Assembly: GCA_904502185.1 (NCBI GenBank) | Contig: CAJGDX010000050.1 | Coordinates: forward strand, 1-14,650 | DNA from: an uncultured Bacteroidaceae bacterium | GTDB lineage: Bacteria; Bacteroidota; Bacteroidia; Bacteroidales; Bacteroidaceae | Reading direction: 5' to 3' | Length of the DNA: 14,650 bases | Part shown: in pieces, positions 14,607-14,650 of the stretch | Layout: the number at the start of each line of letters is the position of its first letter | Position numbering within the stretch: the stretch's first letter is position 1 | Position numbers and translations under genes: made by a program | Notes under the pieces: model-generated | Database searches by the model: none | Seen by the model: the letters and a program-made list of their open reading frames with translations, nothing else | What the model was told of the DNA's origin: nothing

Positions 14607-14650
14607 TCCCCCAAACAATCATACTATAATAAACAAACAGTTCGTGTCAA

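Noticed and set aside
1..14650. CRISPR array, tRNA or rRNA genes, insertion sequence or prophage
   Set aside because: No regularly spaced repeats, cloverleaf-like sequences, transposase or integrase motifs, or terminal inverted repeats were seen on reading both strands.

Overview
The window looks like chromosomal DNA from a member of the Bacteroidales (phylum Bacteroidota). Several intergenic regions carry the Bacteroidota promoter element TAnnTTTG, starts are A-rich with no clear Shine-Dalgarno sequence, and the gene families fit. I cannot fix the genus. Typical Bacteroides carry a DAHP synthase fused to chorismate mutase; here the two activities sit on separate genes, which argues against Bacteroides in the strict sense.

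Layout. (1) 1-1315, minus: the first 438 codons of a single-chain class I fumarase, cut by the left window edge, with a good promoter just upstream. (2) 1466-4131, minus: two transporter genes, an EamA/DMT-family exporter-like protein downstream of a SulP-type anion transporter with a STAS domain. (3) 4132-6164: an AT-rich region of small membrane-protein genes of poorly known function: a GYF_2-CD225 fusion (+), a DUF805 protein (-), a stand-alone CD225/dispanin protein (+) and a DUF2752 protein (+). Two clear hairpin terminators lie between the convergent first two genes. (4) 6219-13061, minus: a compact aromatic amino-acid operon read as DAHP synthase, tyrA, aroB, aroA, pheA, aroQ, then a BASS-family transporter that overlaps aroQ by 4 nt. 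(5) 13272-14606, plus: miaB, divergent from the aromatic operon.

The operon encodes entry into the shikimate pathway (DAHP synthase), steps 2, 3 and 6 (AroB, AroQ, AroA), and the branch to phenylpyruvate (PheA) and 4-hydroxyphenylpyruvate (TyrA). aroE, aroK, aroC and an aromatic aminotransferase are not here and must be elsewhere. The gene order and the AroA sequence type recall clostridial aromatic operons, so an old transfer is possible. A strong stem-loop between pheA and aroQ may end or attenuate transcription before the last two genes.

The part least explained by known biology is the CD225/GYF_2/DUF805/DUF2752 cluster. The coupled aroQ-BASS transporter pair is the best lead for a testable new function. 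No tRNA, rRNA, CRISPR array, insertion sequence or phage gene was seen.
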